DNA of 64,000 bases from Ruegeria sp. R13_0 (GCF_017743995.1 NZ_JAGHRB010000010.1:62001-126000); one strand, 5' to 3'; shown: positions 8,068 to 17,712, numbered from the stretch's first letter. Numbers and translations: made by a program. Notes: a model not told the origin generated them from the letters alone.

Positions 8068-11000
8068 CTAGCGTTCGAAATTCGGTGTATCGAACGCACG
8101 TTTGGGCTCGTCGGGTTTGCGTTGGACGGCATTCGGACCGTCCGACACCGTCGGGGCCGCAGGGCGCAGCAGGTTGCGCAGGAACAGCGGCGCAAGGCCT
8201 GATAGAGGGTTGACCGAGACCTTGGGATCGGCAAACGGCCCCGTAAGCGCATAGTTGAACCCGATGACTCCCTCGCCCTTTTTGGTAAAAACGCTGCCGA
8301 CCGCATTCAGCAGATAGATCGGAGAAATAGCCCCTCGCAGGTTCAATGTCCCGGCCACCGTATTCACCTTTCCATCGAAAGACAGGCCCATGGACGGGCC
8401 AACAGCACTTCCGCTGAGTATCTTGACCTCGGTCGGGGTGATCCGCATCCGGCTGTCGATGGACGAGAAGAAGATGCCCTGACCAGCCATTTCATCCAGC
8501 AGCCCGACCAGACTGATCGCATTCAGCAGCGCCGCCATTGTCGGTGCGTCATGAATTCGGGTGCGGACAATTTTGAGGATCACGTCATAGCTGCCAGCGG
8601 CCGCGACCGGTTCCAACTGCACGTCCAAGGTTCCGCCCCGCGCCTGTGTCATCAAACCAGTAGAACGCAATACAGCCCCGGCATCCTTCGAAGTCAGAGA
8701 AACCGCACTGCGCGCGCCTCGCGGGGTGAGGCGCCCTTGCACGGCAGCCCCTCCGTTGACGCGGGCATTGAAGGTGCCGTTGACCCCTCCGGTCGTTTGA
8801 AACGCGCCTTTGAAGCCGGTCAGAGCCACGCTCTCGGTGACTTGAAGACGGTCAAGCGTGACGTCGAGCTTAGGGCCAGCGCCCGACCCGGTGCCGCCCC
8901 CCTCGGACCCGCCGAATGTGGCGCGGCCAAGGTTCAGCACCCCGCCCAGAACGCGAATGTCGGGTGCGGCGGTACCCCGCCCGATCAATTCGGCCGGAAC
9001 AGCCAGCCAGTCGCCCAGATCGAATGAGCTGAAGGAGACACGGTCAAACTCTCCCTCCCGGAAGGTGATCGACGCCGCAGTCCGCAACCCCGCCGCCTGC
9101 AGGTTCAGGGCATCAACCTTCAGCCCAGCGCCCAGCGTTGCATCAGCAGTCAGCGTACCGCTGGTCGACGCGGGCTTGCGCCATCCCAGCTCGGGTATGG
9201 CCAGCGTAACGCCCACCAGATCGGATGAGGCTGATAGTTGCGGCGGCGCGCCCGCACCAATGCCCAGCGTAAAATCAGCCGCGCCGGACCCGCTGAGGAA
9301 ACTTTGCGGCAACCCGGCCTTCAATTCAGCCATCAAACGTTGGGACAGTTCGATCTGCCCCGTCACGGTGCTGCGCTGCGCGGTCTTGCCATCAATCGGC
9401 TGTTGCCATTTGGCCTGCACAGGCACATCGCCGAACAAGCCCTGCCCCTCGATCTGCACGCCGGTCTGGTCTCCGGACAGCTCCAGCATCGGTGCGCTGA
9501 CGGAAAATCCCGGTACCAGACGGTCGCTGTTCAGGTCTCCGAGCGTGCCCGCGAAGTGAAACTGCGTATCCTGAAACTTGAGGCCCTTGATCAGCGGCAA
9601 GGACAACGTGCCCGTCAGCGCCACGTCCCCCTCGGCCATATCGACCGGCAACCCCGCCTTGCTGAGCAGGCTAAGCGGCGGGCGATCCAGCAGAGACAAA
9701 GCGGCGGTGACGCTGCCTTTTGCGCTGATCCGCGCAATCCCCGGTGCGGATTTCTTGATTTCCGTATCGGGAATGATAAAGGACGTCCCAGACGCATCCA
9801 CCGCCCCGCCCTGATCTGCCATCACCACACCCTGCTGCGCAGTTGCGGTAAAGCGGTCGTCAATCAGGCTGGCCTGCCCCTGCGCGCCTTCGACCGGAGG
9901 CAGCGTCTTGGCAAACCGAACAGTTGCATCCTCGAACCCGAAATCCAGATAGATGTCGGGTTTGCTACCGGGCCGCAGACGCAGCGCGAAATCCATATCC
10001 GACAGCGCCCCTTTGGAGAGGTTCTTGGTCACCCATTCCCGCGGCTTGGGTGCTAGACGCTCGGGCCAGTAGTTCAGAACCCTGTCTGAGGTCATCTGAT
10101 CCAGATGCGCATCAAGATCGGCCGACCAGCCATCGGCCAGCCCGACCAGCAGACCCGACGCCCGAACGCGATGGTCGCCGTCCTCGATTGTCATCTGACC
10201 GACGCGCAGCCGGAACGGGTCGAATTTCATCTGAACGTCCAGATCGGCCCGCGTCAGGTTCAAAGGCTCAGGGAAAAGATTGGCCGGGTTCACATTGATC
10301 CCGGTCAGGCTCCACTGCCCATCCAGACTGTCCAGCGTGCCGTTTTCGACCCCTTCCAGATAGACCTTGCCCGTCGCCTGCACAGATCCCCAGGCGGAGT
10401 CGATCGAGACCTCGTTGAAATCCAGCTCCTGCCGGATGGGGTCATAGGTGGAATATGTACTTGCAGATTCGAAGGGGATGGGCCGTGTCTCCGGGTTCGG
10501 CTGCAGCGCCCCTGCCCCCAGATTGAGCGTCGCGAAGATGGGGCCAAAAGCGCCAGAGTCATCCACACTACCCCGCATCGCCCCCGAGATCGGCGTTTTG
10601 AAAACTTGCAGCCACACCAATGCAGGGCTTTGGCCGTAGATATCCTCGGCCGGGAGGTCGGTGATCGTCACGCCAAAACGCGCCTCGGGCGTGCCCAGAA
10701 TGCTTGTGTAGTTCGCCTCGATCTGGCTTACGAAATCGCGCCCGGACAGGACCGAGAACCCGGTCGCCAACCGCATTTCATCGTCATTGCGGGTCAGCTG
10801 AATGTGACCGCCGTCCAGAATCCAGGACCGCCCCAACCGCAGATCGCGATAGTCCAGCGTGATCGCATCCAACTGCACCGAGGTCAGCGCAGACAGGGCC
10901 GGAGACAGGAACACCTCATCCCCGGCCTCGATCAATTCGGCCAGATTCGACGCGCTTTGCACGGGCGCGCTGCCAGTGCCCACTGTCAGGGTCAGCGCGC

Positions 11001-11460
11001 CGTCCTCCCCTCGGGTCAGGGCGATCTGCGCGCCGCTGAGTATGATCCGCTTGGGCCGCACATGACCGCGCAGCAAGGGCCGCATCGCCAAGCTGGCCCG
11101 CATATCTGACACTTGGGCGATCTGTTGTCCGGCCTGATCACTGATGGACACATCCGTCAGACGCAAACGGGGCCGCCAGCCTTCGTGGATGATAAAGCTG
11201 ACATCGCCAAAGCGGATCTGAAGGCCACCCAGATTTTCCTCCAACCGCGCCTCAACGTGACTGCGCAGCCAAGCTGGGGCATGCATACGCTGGCCCAGCA
11301 CCATGAACCCCGTGACCACAGCCAGCACGACCAGCAAAATAACGCCGCGCAACGTCCAGATGCCCGCCGTCCGACGGCGCGAGCGGCGACGTTTCGGTTG
11401 GCCCGCCTCTTCGCTATTGTCCTGATCCTGCTGCACCAATTTGCGTTCCACGCCTTTCAA
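8068..11460 (-). CDS. AsmA-like envelope protein (YhdP/TamB-type)
   Basis: A protein of about 1130 residues with a basic cytoplasmic start (RRRSRRR), one membrane helix at about 34-56, and then a very long periplasmic part rich in beta strands. The C-terminal region around VKIVRTRIHDAPTM and KGEGVIGFNYALTGPF resembles the AsmA-like C-terminal domain. Proteins of this family are thought to bridge inner and outer membrane and help lipid transport or outer-membrane assembly. The longest start is TTG at 11460; a GTG at 11451 is also possible and neither has a strong ribosome binding site. It is divergent from bcp. Confidence 0.85.
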   Translation of the reverse strand: MKGVERKLVQQDQDNSEEAGQPKRRRSRRRTAGIWTLRGVILLVVLAVVTGFMVLGQRMHAPAWLRSHVEARLEENLGGLQIRFGDVSFIIHEGWRPRLRLTDVSISDQAGQQIAQVSDMRASLAMRPLLRGHVRPKRIILSGAQIALTRGEDGALTLTVGTGSAPVQSASNLAELIEAGDEVFLSPALSALTSVQLDAITLDYRDLRLGRSWILDGGHIQLTRNDDEMRLATGFSVLSGRDFVSQIEANYTSILGTPEARFGVTITDLPAEDIYGQSPALVWLQVFKTPISGAMRGSVDDSGAFGPIFATLNLGAGALQPNPETRPIPFESASTYSTYDPIRQELDFNEVSIDSAWGSVQATGKVYLEGVENGTLDSLDGQWSLTGINVNPANLFPEPLNLTRADLDVQMKFDPFRLRVGQMTIEDGDHRVRASGLLVGLADGWSADLDAHLDQMTSDRVLNYWPERLAPKPREWVTKNLSKGALSDMDFALRLRPGSKPDIYLDFGFEDATVRFAKTLPPVEGAQGQASLIDDRFTATAQQGVVMADQGGAVDASGTSFIIPDTEIKKSAPGIARISAKGSVTAALSLLDRPPLSLLSKAGLPVDMAEGDVALTGTLSLPLIKGLKFQDTQFHFAGTLGDLNSDRLVPGFSVSAPMLELSGDQTGVQIEGQGLFGDVPVQAKWQQPIDGKTAQRSTVTGQIELSQRLMAELKAGLPQSFLSGSGAADFTLGIGAGAPPQLSASSDLVGVTLAIPELGWRKPASTSGTLTADATLGAGLKVDALNLQAAGLRTAASITFREGEFDRVSFSSFDLGDWLAVPAELIGRGTAAPDIRVLGGVLNLGRATFGGSEGGGTGSGAGPKLDVTLDRLQVTESVALTGFKGAFQTTGGVNGTFNARVNGGAAVQGRLTPRGARSAVSLTSKDAGAVLRSTGLMTQARGGTLDVQLEPVAAAGSYDVILKIVRTRIHDAPTMAALLNAISLVGLLDEMAGQGIFFSSIDSRMRITPTEVKILSGSAVGPSMGLSFDGKVNTVAGTLNLRGAISPIYLLNAVGSVFTKKGEGVIGFNYALTGPFADPKVSVNPLSGLAPLFLRNLLRPAAPTVSDGPNAVQRKPDEPKRAFDTPNFER

Positions 11461-11519
11461 CCCGTCTGCGTTGCCCTATGATATCGGGCAGCGTTTAAAA
11501 ACCTTTAGCGGAGTTTCCA

Positions 11520-11981
11520 ATGCCCGACGTTTCAGACATGGCCCCTGATTTCACCCTGCCCCGAGACGGCGGCGGTGAGGTATCCCTCGCGGATCTGCGC
11601 GGCAGTGCCGTCGTTTTATTCTTTTATCCTCGCGATGATACGCCGGGCTGCACCAAGGAATCCATCGGTTTCTCGGAGCAGCTTCAGGCCTTTGCCGATG
11701 CGGGCGCTCAGGTCTTTGGCATCTCACGCGATAGCGTGGCCAAACATGACAAGTTCGTCGCCAAGCACGACCTGACCACCCCGTTGCTGTCGGATGAAAA
11801 CTCGACCGTCTGCGAGGACTACGGCGTCTGGGTCGAGAAGAACATGTATGGCCGCAAATCCATGGGCATCGAACGCGCGACCTTCCTGATCGACGCCGAG
11901 GGCCGCATCGCACAGGTCTGGCGCAAGGTCAAAGTGCCGGGCCACGTGGATGCGGTGCTTGAGGCCGTTAAGGCGATGTAG
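11520..11981 (+). CDS. bcp: Thiol peroxidase, Bcp/PrxQ type
   Basis: A 153-residue cytoplasmic peroxiredoxin that reduces hydroperoxides with thioredoxin. The peroxidatic cysteine is Cys44 in FYPRDDTPGCTKE. The resolving cysteine five residues later, found in E. coli Bcp, is absent (Ile49). Another cysteine lies at 98 in VCEDYGVW and may play that role or leave a one-Cys mechanism. The ATG has GGAG 8 bases upstream. The gene is followed by the DUF455 gene 67 bases on, probably cotranscribed. Confidence 0.93.
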   Translation: MPDVSDMAPDFTLPRDGGGEVSLADLRGSAVVLFFYPRDDTPGCTKESIGFSEQLQAFADAGAQVFGISRDSVAKHDKFVAKHDLTTPLLSDENSTVCEDYGVWVEKNMYGRKSMGIERATFLIDAEGRIAQVWRKVKVPGHVDAVLEAVKAM

Positions 11982-12048
11982 CCCCCCCTCGACCCCGCGC
12001 GCCATCCGGTCTATCCCCGGCCTCGACACGACAAGGCGGAGCGTACCC

Positions 12049-12888
12049 GTGCCCAAGACACTGACCCAGATGGCAACCGAGGTTCTGACAACAGCGGACG
12101 GGCGGGAGAAAACCGCCCTGTCCAAACGCCATGCCGCCGCTTGGTTCGCATCGCGCAAGGGCGAGGGTGACGCGATTGAAATCGGCACCGACACCCCGCC
12201 TTTGACCCCTTCACGCCCTGAAAAGCCCGAGCTGCTCTCGCCCCGCGAAGTGCCAAAGCGCAAACCGGGGTCCGAGGCCGGACGCATCGCGCTCATGCAC
12301 GCCGTTGCACATATCGAACTCAACGCGGTGGATTTGCACTGGGACATTATTGCCCGCTTCGGTCACATTCCCATGCCGATCGGCTTCTACGATGACTGGG
12401 TCAAATGCGCAGAAGAAGAATCGCGCCATTTTGAGATGGTCTGCGACTGCCTTGAACAGATGGGCAGCTTTTACGGCGCCCTGCCCGCCCACGCAGGCAT
12501 GTGGCGCGCTGCCGAAGACACCGCCGAGGATCTGATGGGCCGCCTTGCGGTGGTTCCCATGGTGCTGGAGGCACGCGGGTTGGATGTTACACCCGGCATG
12601 ATCGACATCTTTCGCAAGGCAAAGGCCGAACAGGCCATCGCCGCGCTCGAGGTGATCTATGCAGAAGAGGTTGGCCACGTCGCCTATGGCTCCAAGTGGT
12701 TTCATTTTCTGTGCGGACGCGAAAACGCCGACCCCAAAGACGTCTTCCACCAATTGGTTCGGCGCTATTTCCACGGTGCCTTGAAACCGCCCTTTAACGA
12801 AGAGAAGCGCGCCGAGGCAGGATTGCCGCCGGACTTCTACTGGCCACTCACCGAGGATATGCCCGCGCCGGGCCAGGTCTCAGACTGA
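12049..12888 (+). CDS. DUF455 family ferritin-like protein
   Basis: A 279-residue protein of the DUF455 family, whose core is a ferritin-like four-helix bundle. Candidate iron ligands are in HAVAHIELNAVDLHWD, the EEESRHFEMV segment and IYAEEVGHVAYG, the spaced Glu and Glu-x-x-His pattern of diiron carboxylate proteins. No reaction is established for the family. The start is GTG at 12049, chosen for AAGGCGGAG 7 bases upstream; an ATG seven codons later is possible. The neighbour bcp also deals with oxidative chemistry, which is suggestive only. Confidence 0.82.
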   Translation: MPKTLTQMATEVLTTADGREKTALSKRHAAAWFASRKGEGDAIEIGTDTPPLTPSRPEKPELLSPREVPKRKPGSEAGRIALMHAVAHIELNAVDLHWDIIARFGHIPMPIGFYDDWVKCAEEESRHFEMVCDCLEQMGSFYGALPAHAGMWRAAEDTAEDLMGRLAVVPMVLEARGLDVTPGMIDIFRKAKAEQAIAALEVIYAEEVGHVAYGSKWFHFLCGRENADPKDVFHQLVRRYFHGALKPPFNEEKRAEAGLPPDFYWPLTEDMPAPGQVSD

Positions 12889-13062
12889 TCCAAAAGATTA
12901 ATTTCGGCAGATTTTCGCCGATCTTTAGGGGGAAATCTGCACCTTGGACGGCAAATTGGTCAACAAACTTGCCCGAATGCGGAGACCCTATTAAGCATCT
13001 CGCCCAAGGGACGGCTACTGCACCACGACCGGTCCCGATCTTGGGGATGAGAGGTAGGACGC

Positions 13063-14391
13063 GTGAGAACACGTCTGGCAATTAAGTTTCACTCGCTGCT
13101 CGAACGGCATTTCCCGGAGCGCCGGGTTTTTCTGAAATCTGACAAAGACACACGGTACATCCGGCTCAGCTCGGAAACGCAGATTGCTGCAGTGGCCGGT
13201 GTGGCCGTCATGGTTGGCTGGACCGCCGTCGCCACTGCGGTTCTGCTGATGGACAGCATCGGGTCGGGCAACTTCCGCGAGCAAGCCAAACGCGATCAGG
13301 CCACCTATCAAGAACGTCTCAACATCCTGTCCGCCGAACGTGACGCCCGCGCGCAGGAAGCCTTGGCCGCGCAGGACCGGTTCAACGCTGCACTGGCGCA
13401 GGTCTCGGCGATGCAGTCCGAGCTTTTGGCCTCGGAAAACCGTCGGCGCGAGTTGGAGACCGGGATCGAGGTGATCCAGACCACGCTGCGCGCAACGATG
13501 AAGCAACGAGAAGAGGCCCGTGGCGAGCTGGCGAAGATGCAACAGGATGCGGATTCAACGGACGCCTATGTCGTGGCCGCCTCGGCCCCGTCGCAGATGG
13601 AATTCATGACCAACGCTCTGACCCGCACCGCGGAAGAGCGGGACCAGATCGCAGCCGACGCGCGTGATGCGCTGGACCAGCGCGATGATCTGGAGCTTGA
13701 AATCCGGCTGATGCAAGAACGCAGTGACGAGATTTTCCGCCAGCTGGAAGAGGCGATGGTGATCTCGGTCGAGCCTCTGGACAAGATGTTCCGTCAGGCA
13801 GGCATGCCCACAGACCGCATCATCGAAGAGGTGCGGCGCGGATATAGCGGTATGGGCGGTCCGCTGACCCCTTTATCCCTGAGCACCCGCGGCGAGAGTG
13901 ACCTCTCGGCCGACGAGGTGCGCGCAAACCAGCTTCTGCAACAAATGGATCAGTTGAACCTGTATCGCTTAGCGGCGGAAAAAGCGCCCTTTGCGAACCC
14001 GGTACATTCCGCTGTGCGGTTTACCAGCGGCTACGGCACCCGCCGCGACCCCAAGACGGGCGGGCGCCGGATGCATAATGGTGTCGATTTCGCGGGTCCC
14101 CAGGGCACCGATATCTTTGCAACCGCAGATGGTGTGGTCACTCATGCCGGCTGGCAATCTGGCTTTGGACGCCTCGTGAAGATCAAGCACGCCTTCGGGA
14201 TTGAGACACTTTACGCTCATAACACCAAGATCCGTGTGAAGGTCGGTCAAAGGGTCTCGCGCGGGGATCATATTGCTGATATGGGTAGCACCGGACGGTC
14301 CACCGGCACGCATTTGCACTATGAGGTGCGCGTGAACGGGAAACCTGTAAACCCAATGACTTACATCAAGGCTGCGAGAAATGTTTTCTAA
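13063..14391 (+). CDS. M23 family peptidoglycan endopeptidase with coiled coil
   Basis: A 442-residue envelope protein: a short cytoplasmic N-terminus with RRVFLKSDKDTRYIRLSS, one membrane helix at about 46-66, a long periplasmic coiled coil (about 75-250), and a C-terminal LytM/M23 domain. Zinc ligands are His and Asp of RRMHNGVDFAGPQG and the HxH of GTHLHYEVRVNGKPVNP, so it should be catalytically active on peptide cross-links. The start is GTG with GAGG upstream. It overlaps the bactofilin gene by 11 bases. Such peptidase-bactofilin pairs (LmdC/BacA, Csd/CcmA) control cell shape by localising cell-wall cutting. Confidence 0.9.
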   Translation: MRTRLAIKFHSLLERHFPERRVFLKSDKDTRYIRLSSETQIAAVAGVAVMVGWTAVATAVLLMDSIGSGNFREQAKRDQATYQERLNILSAERDARAQEALAAQDRFNAALAQVSAMQSELLASENRRRELETGIEVIQTTLRATMKQREEARGELAKMQQDADSTDAYVVAASAPSQMEFMTNALTRTAEERDQIAADARDALDQRDDLELEIRLMQERSDEIFRQLEEAMVISVEPLDKMFRQAGMPTDRIIEEVRRGYSGMGGPLTPLSLSTRGESDLSADEVRANQLLQQMDQLNLYRLAAEKAPFANPVHSAVRFTSGYGTRRDPKTGGRRMHNGVDFAGPQGTDIFATADGVVTHAGWQSGFGRLVKIKHAFGIETLYAHNTKIRVKVGQRVSRGDHIADMGSTGRSTGTHLHYEVRVNGKPVNPMTYIKAARNVF

Positions 14392-14881
14392 GAGCAAAAT
14401 CAACGAGCCCGCATCCAAGGAATCTGAGGCGGCAAAACCTGCTGCTCCGGCGACTCCGGCGGCCCCTGCCCCTTCCGAACCCAAGGCCAGCACGGCGCCT
14501 AAGCCCAAGCCGCCCGCGTCGGTCCTGTCTTCGGACCTGCACATCACCGGCAACATCAAAACAACCGGTGACATTCAGGTTGAAGGCACTGTCGAAGGCG
14601 ACATCCGCGCGCATCTGCTGACCATCGGCGAAACCGCGACCATCAAAGGCGAAGTCACTGCAGACGACGTCGTGGTCAACGGCCGCATCGTGGGCCGCGT
14701 GCGTGGCCTGAAGGTCCGCCTGACCTCGACCGCACGGGTCGAAGGCGACATCATCCACAAGACAATCGCCATCGAAAGCGGCGCGCATTTCGAAGGTTCG
14801 GTTCAGCGTCAGGACGATCCCCTGAACCCTGGCCGTGGCGCAAAACCGGGTGCCAACCCGGCCGCGGAAGTCAAACAGTAA
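14381..14881 (+). CDS. Bactofilin
   Basis: A 166-residue cytoskeletal protein that self-assembles into filaments on the inner membrane. It has a disordered Ala/Pro/Lys-rich N-terminus (about 1-48), a bactofilin beta-helix core (about 50-145) made of repeated turns such as GNIKTTGDIQVEGTVEGDI and GEVTADDVVVNGRIVG, and a short disordered tail. The ATG lies inside the last codons of the M23 gene, so the two are translationally coupled. A rho-independent terminator follows at 14908. It probably acts with the M23 peptidase in shape control. Confidence 0.94.
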   Translation: MFSKSKINEPASKESEAAKPAAPATPAAPAPSEPKASTAPKPKPPASVLSSDLHITGNIKTTGDIQVEGTVEGDIRAHLLTIGETATIKGEVTADDVVVNGRIVGRVRGLKVRLTSTARVEGDIIHKTIAIESGAHFEGSVQRQDDPLNPGRGAKPGANPAAEVKQ

Positions 14882-14907
14882 AGCAAATCCAACCCGGATT
14901 TTTGAAT

Positions 14908-14933
14908 CGCCGCAGGTCATCCTGCGGCGTTTT
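14908..14933 (+). terminator. Rho-independent terminator after bactofilin
   Basis: Stem CGCCGCAGG / CCTGCGGCG with loop TCAT, followed by TTTT. It ends the M23-bactofilin transcript. Confidence 0.85.
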
Positions 14934-15000
14934 CGATTCAACTGCAGGCGTTCCTCTGAATCCAGTTCCAAGCTTGAACTGATACGGCTAAACTCCGCCC

Positions 15001-15822
15001 ATGTGGATGTTTTTTACTCTCGTCGCAGCCGTCGCAGGCGCGTTTCTGTATTGGTCCTGGTCCAAGAAAAAGGCGCGCGCAGCACTTCTGGCCGAGCCGC
15101 TCAGCGACGACGACCGGCGTATCATCGCGGCACAGGTCCCCATCCTCCAACGTGTTCCCGCCGACCTGCGTGAGAAACTGGATGGCAAGATCAACCTGTT
15201 TTTGGAACAGGTGAGCTTTTACGGTTGCGACGGGCTGGAAGTCACCGATGAGATGCAATTGTCCATCGCCGCGCAAGCCTGTCTGCTCGTGGTGAACACA
15301 GACACCTGGTACGACAATCTGACGAGTGTTCTGATCTACCCCAACGCCTTCAAGTCTCGGCAACAAAGGCGCAGCGGCTATGTCGTGACCGAGAAAGAGA
15401 TCATCCGAACCGGCGAAAGCTGGGACCGTGGTCCGGTGATCCTGTCGTGGGCGCATAGCAAACAGGGCGCGATGAATGACCATGACGGGCACAACGTGGT
15501 GTTCCACGAATTCGCGCACCAGATCGACGACCTGTCGGGCGGTACAAATGGCGTTCCGGTCTTGGCAAAGGGACAGAGCTATGCTGAGTGGGAAAAGGTC
15601 TTTCTAACGGCCTATTCCGACCATGTCGCGGCAGTAGAGGCTGGGCAACGCACCGTCATCGACCCTTACGGCGCCGAGGGGCATGAGGAGTTCTTTGCCG
15701 TCTCGGTCGAGGTGTTTTTTGAGCGCCCTCACGCCCTGCAAAAGGCTGTGCCACAGGTCTACGAACAGCTGTCCGCGCTGTTCAATCTCGATCCCGCGAC
15801 ATGGGGTGACATGCCTAACTGA
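15001..15822 (+). CDS. mtfA: MtfA-like zinc-dependent peptidase
   Basis: A 273-residue protein of the MtfA family (formerly DUF980), a zinc aminopeptidase; in E. coli MtfA binds the glucose regulator Mlc. An N-terminal membrane helix at about 3-20 anchors it. The zinc motif is VVFHEFAHQIDDLSGG with His169, Glu170 and His173, and the further ligand region is HEEFFAVSVEVFFE. Length matches the family. The ATG has only a weak ribosome binding site. No Mlc homologue is nearby, so the regulatory role is not supported here. Confidence 0.87.
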   Translation: MWMFFTLVAAVAGAFLYWSWSKKKARAALLAEPLSDDDRRIIAAQVPILQRVPADLREKLDGKINLFLEQVSFYGCDGLEVTDEMQLSIAAQACLLVVNTDTWYDNLTSVLIYPNAFKSRQQRRSGYVVTEKEIIRTGESWDRGPVILSWAHSKQGAMNDHDGHNVVFHEFAHQIDDLSGGTNGVPVLAKGQSYAEWEKVFLTAYSDHVAAVEAGQRTVIDPYGAEGHEEFFAVSVEVFFERPHALQKAVPQVYEQLSALFNLDPATWGDMPN

Positions 15823-15914
15823 CGCGCAGGCCGTGAAAATTCCCCCAAACGCAAGTTTCACAAATCACGGTTTTTGAATTACTCTGGTCCTCATTGATTT
15901 ACGGAGGACTTTTC

Positions 15915-16601
15915 ATGTCATCAAAACTCATGGCCGAATTCTTCGGCACGTTCTGGCTGGTTCTGGGGGGCTGCGGCAGCGCGGTTCTGGCGGCAGGGGT
16001 CGCTGATGTCGGCATTGGGTGGCTTGGTGTATCCTTCGCCTTCGGCCTGACCGTTCTGACCATGGCTTATACGGTGGGCCATATCTCGGGCGGGCATTTC
16101 AACCCCGCGGTCAGCCTCGGCCTGATGATCGGTGGGCGCTTCCCCGCCAAAGACCTACTGCCTTATTGGGTCGCTCAGGTGCTGGGTGCAATTGCGGCAG
16201 CGGTGGTACTGTATGTGATCGTCAGCGGCGCGCCCGGTTTTGAAGGCGTGGGCGGATTTGCCTCAAACGGATATGGCGAGGCGTCACCCGAAGGGTATTC
16301 CATGATGTCCGCGCTGGTGATCGAGATCGTGTTGACCGCGTTCTTCATCGTGATCATTCTGGGGGCCACCTCCAGCGGAGCGCCTGCGGGCTTTGCCCCG
16401 ATTGCCATCGGTCTGGCCCTGACCCTGATCCACCTGATCTCGATCCCTGTCACCAACACGTCGGTCAACCCGGCACGGTCCACGGGCGTGGCCCTGTTTG
16501 CCGATGGCCCTGCCCTTGCACAGCTGTGGCTGTTCTGGGTCGCTCCGCTGATCGGGGGTGCAATCGGAGCGTTGATCTGGAAAGCAATGGGCGACGACTG
16601 A
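15915..16601 (+). CDS. aqpZ: Aquaporin Z
   Basis: A 228-residue six-helix inner-membrane water channel. Both NPA boxes are present (63-65 in HFNPAVS and 185-187 in SVNPARST). The selectivity filter residues Phe43, His173 and Arg188 are those of water-specific aquaporins rather than glycerol facilitators. Cys20 matches the mercury-sensitive position of E. coli AqpZ. The ATG at 15915 was chosen for ACGGAGGA 6 bases upstream. A strong two-way terminator follows. Confidence 0.95.
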   Translation: MSSKLMAEFFGTFWLVLGGCGSAVLAAGVADVGIGWLGVSFAFGLTVLTMAYTVGHISGGHFNPAVSLGLMIGGRFPAKDLLPYWVAQVLGAIAAAVVLYVIVSGAPGFEGVGGFASNGYGEASPEGYSMMSALVIEIVLTAFFIVIILGATSSGAPAGFAPIAIGLALTLIHLISIPVTNTSVNPARSTGVALFADGPALAQLWLFWVAPLIGGAIGALIWKAMGDD

Positions 16602-16622
16602 TTTCAGTCCCTAGCCCACAAG

Positions 16623-16660
16623 AAAACCCCGGCGCATGGCCTGCGCCGGGGTTTTTCGTT
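16623..16660. terminator. Bidirectional terminator between aqpZ and cyclophilin
   Basis: A 14-bp perfect stem AAAACCCCGGCGCA / TGCGCCGGGGTTTT with a 5-base loop. It has T-runs on both strands, so it can end aqpZ on the plus strand and the cyclophilin pair on the minus strand. Confidence 0.9.
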
Positions 16661-17213
16661 ACTCGGTCACAGTGACCTTTTTCATCGCGTCAGGCTGGCC
16701 GACAACGGCGCCGTTCTGACCCGCACCGCGTTTGATCGTATCGACCACGTCCATCCCGTCCGTGACCTGACCGACAACGGTGTACTGGCCATCCAGAAAC
16801 GGTCCCGGCTCGAACATGATGAAGAATTGCGAGTTCGCGCTGTTGGGGTTCTGAGACCGCGCCATGCCGACCACACCGCGATCAAAGGTGATGTCCGAGA
16901 ACTCGGCCGGCAGGTCAGGACGGTCCGAGCCGCCACGACCTGCATTGGCAACGTTGAAGCTGTCCTTGGTCTGGTTGCCAAACTGAACGTCTCCGGTCTG
17001 GGCCATGAACCCTTCGATCACGCGGTGGAAGACGACCCCGTCATACTCACCTGCGTTGGCCAGCGCGGTTATCTGTTCCACGTGCTTGGGTGCGACATCT
17101 TCGAACAGGTCGACGGTGATGGTGCCATTGGCCTCACCCTCAACCTCGATCTGAAGCCCGGTGGCCAGCGCGGGGCTGGCCAGCAGGACAAAAGCGGCGG
17201 CGAGCTTATGCAT
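16659..17213 (-). CDS. Periplasmic cyclophilin-type peptidylprolyl isomerase
   Basis: A 184-residue cis-trans prolyl isomerase. An N-terminal signal peptide (MHKLAAAFVLLASPALA, cleavage near residue 17) directs it to the periplasm. The cyclophilin core shows FHRVIEGFMAQTGD, GMARSQNPNSANSQFFIMF and FLDGQYTVVGQVTDGMDVVD, with the catalytic Arg and Phe in place. Its start lies 8 bases inside the end of ppiB, so the two are cotranslated. It probably helps fold secreted or outer-membrane proteins. Confidence 0.94.
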   Translation of the reverse strand: MHKLAAAFVLLASPALATGLQIEVEGEANGTITVDLFEDVAPKHVEQITALANAGEYDGVVFHRVIEGFMAQTGDVQFGNQTKDSFNVANAGRGGSDRPDLPAEFSDITFDRGVVGMARSQNPNSANSQFFIMFEPGPFLDGQYTVVGQVTDGMDVVDTIKRGAGQNGAVVGQPDAMKKVTVTE

Positions 17214-17712
17214 CTGCCGCGACCTTGACGCTGATCATGCGGTCCGGGCTCGCAGGCGGCTCACCCCGTACAATAGCGTCTACATGCTCCATCCCGTCGA
17301 TCACACGGCCATAAACCGTGTACTGACCGTTCAGGAAGTGGTTGTCCTTGAAGTTGATGAAGAACTGCGAGTTTGCCGAGTCCGGGTTCTGCGAGCGCGC
17401 CGCGCCCAAAGTTCCCCGGTCATGCGGCAGTTTCGAGAACTCCGCGGGAACGTTCGGCAGCGACGACCCGCCAGTGCCTGCCATGCGGATGTTGAACCCG
17501 TCTTCCATGTCGCCGTGCTGGACGTCGCCGGTCTGGGCCATGAAGCCGTCAATCACACGGTGGAAGGCCACGTTGTCATACTCACCCCCACGGGCCAGCT
17601 CTTTCATCCGGGCGCTGTGCAGAGGTGCCACGTCGGGCAGCAGCTCGATGACGACATTGCCGTCTTTCAGCTCGATGATGATTGTGTTTTCGGGATCCTT
17701 GATCTCGGCCAT
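17206..17712 (-). CDS. ppiB: Cytoplasmic cyclophilin-type peptidylprolyl isomerase
   Basis: A 168-residue cyclophilin without signal peptide, hence cytoplasmic. Active-site blocks are FHRVIDGFMAQTGD, GAARSQNPDSANSQFFINF and FLNGQYTVYGRVIDGMEHVD. AGGAGG lies 6 bases before the ATG. It heads a two-gene unit with the periplasmic paralogue. The two share long identical stretches, so the pair probably arose by tandem duplication followed by gain or loss of the signal peptide. It is divergent from pgk. Confidence 0.94.
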   Translation of the reverse strand: MAEIKDPENTIIIELKDGNVVIELLPDVAPLHSARMKELARGGEYDNVAFHRVIDGFMAQTGDVQHGDMEDGFNIRMAGTGGSSLPNVPAEFSKLPHDRGTLGAARSQNPDSANSQFFINFKDNHFLNGQYTVYGRVIDGMEHVDAIVRGEPPASPDRMISVKVAADA

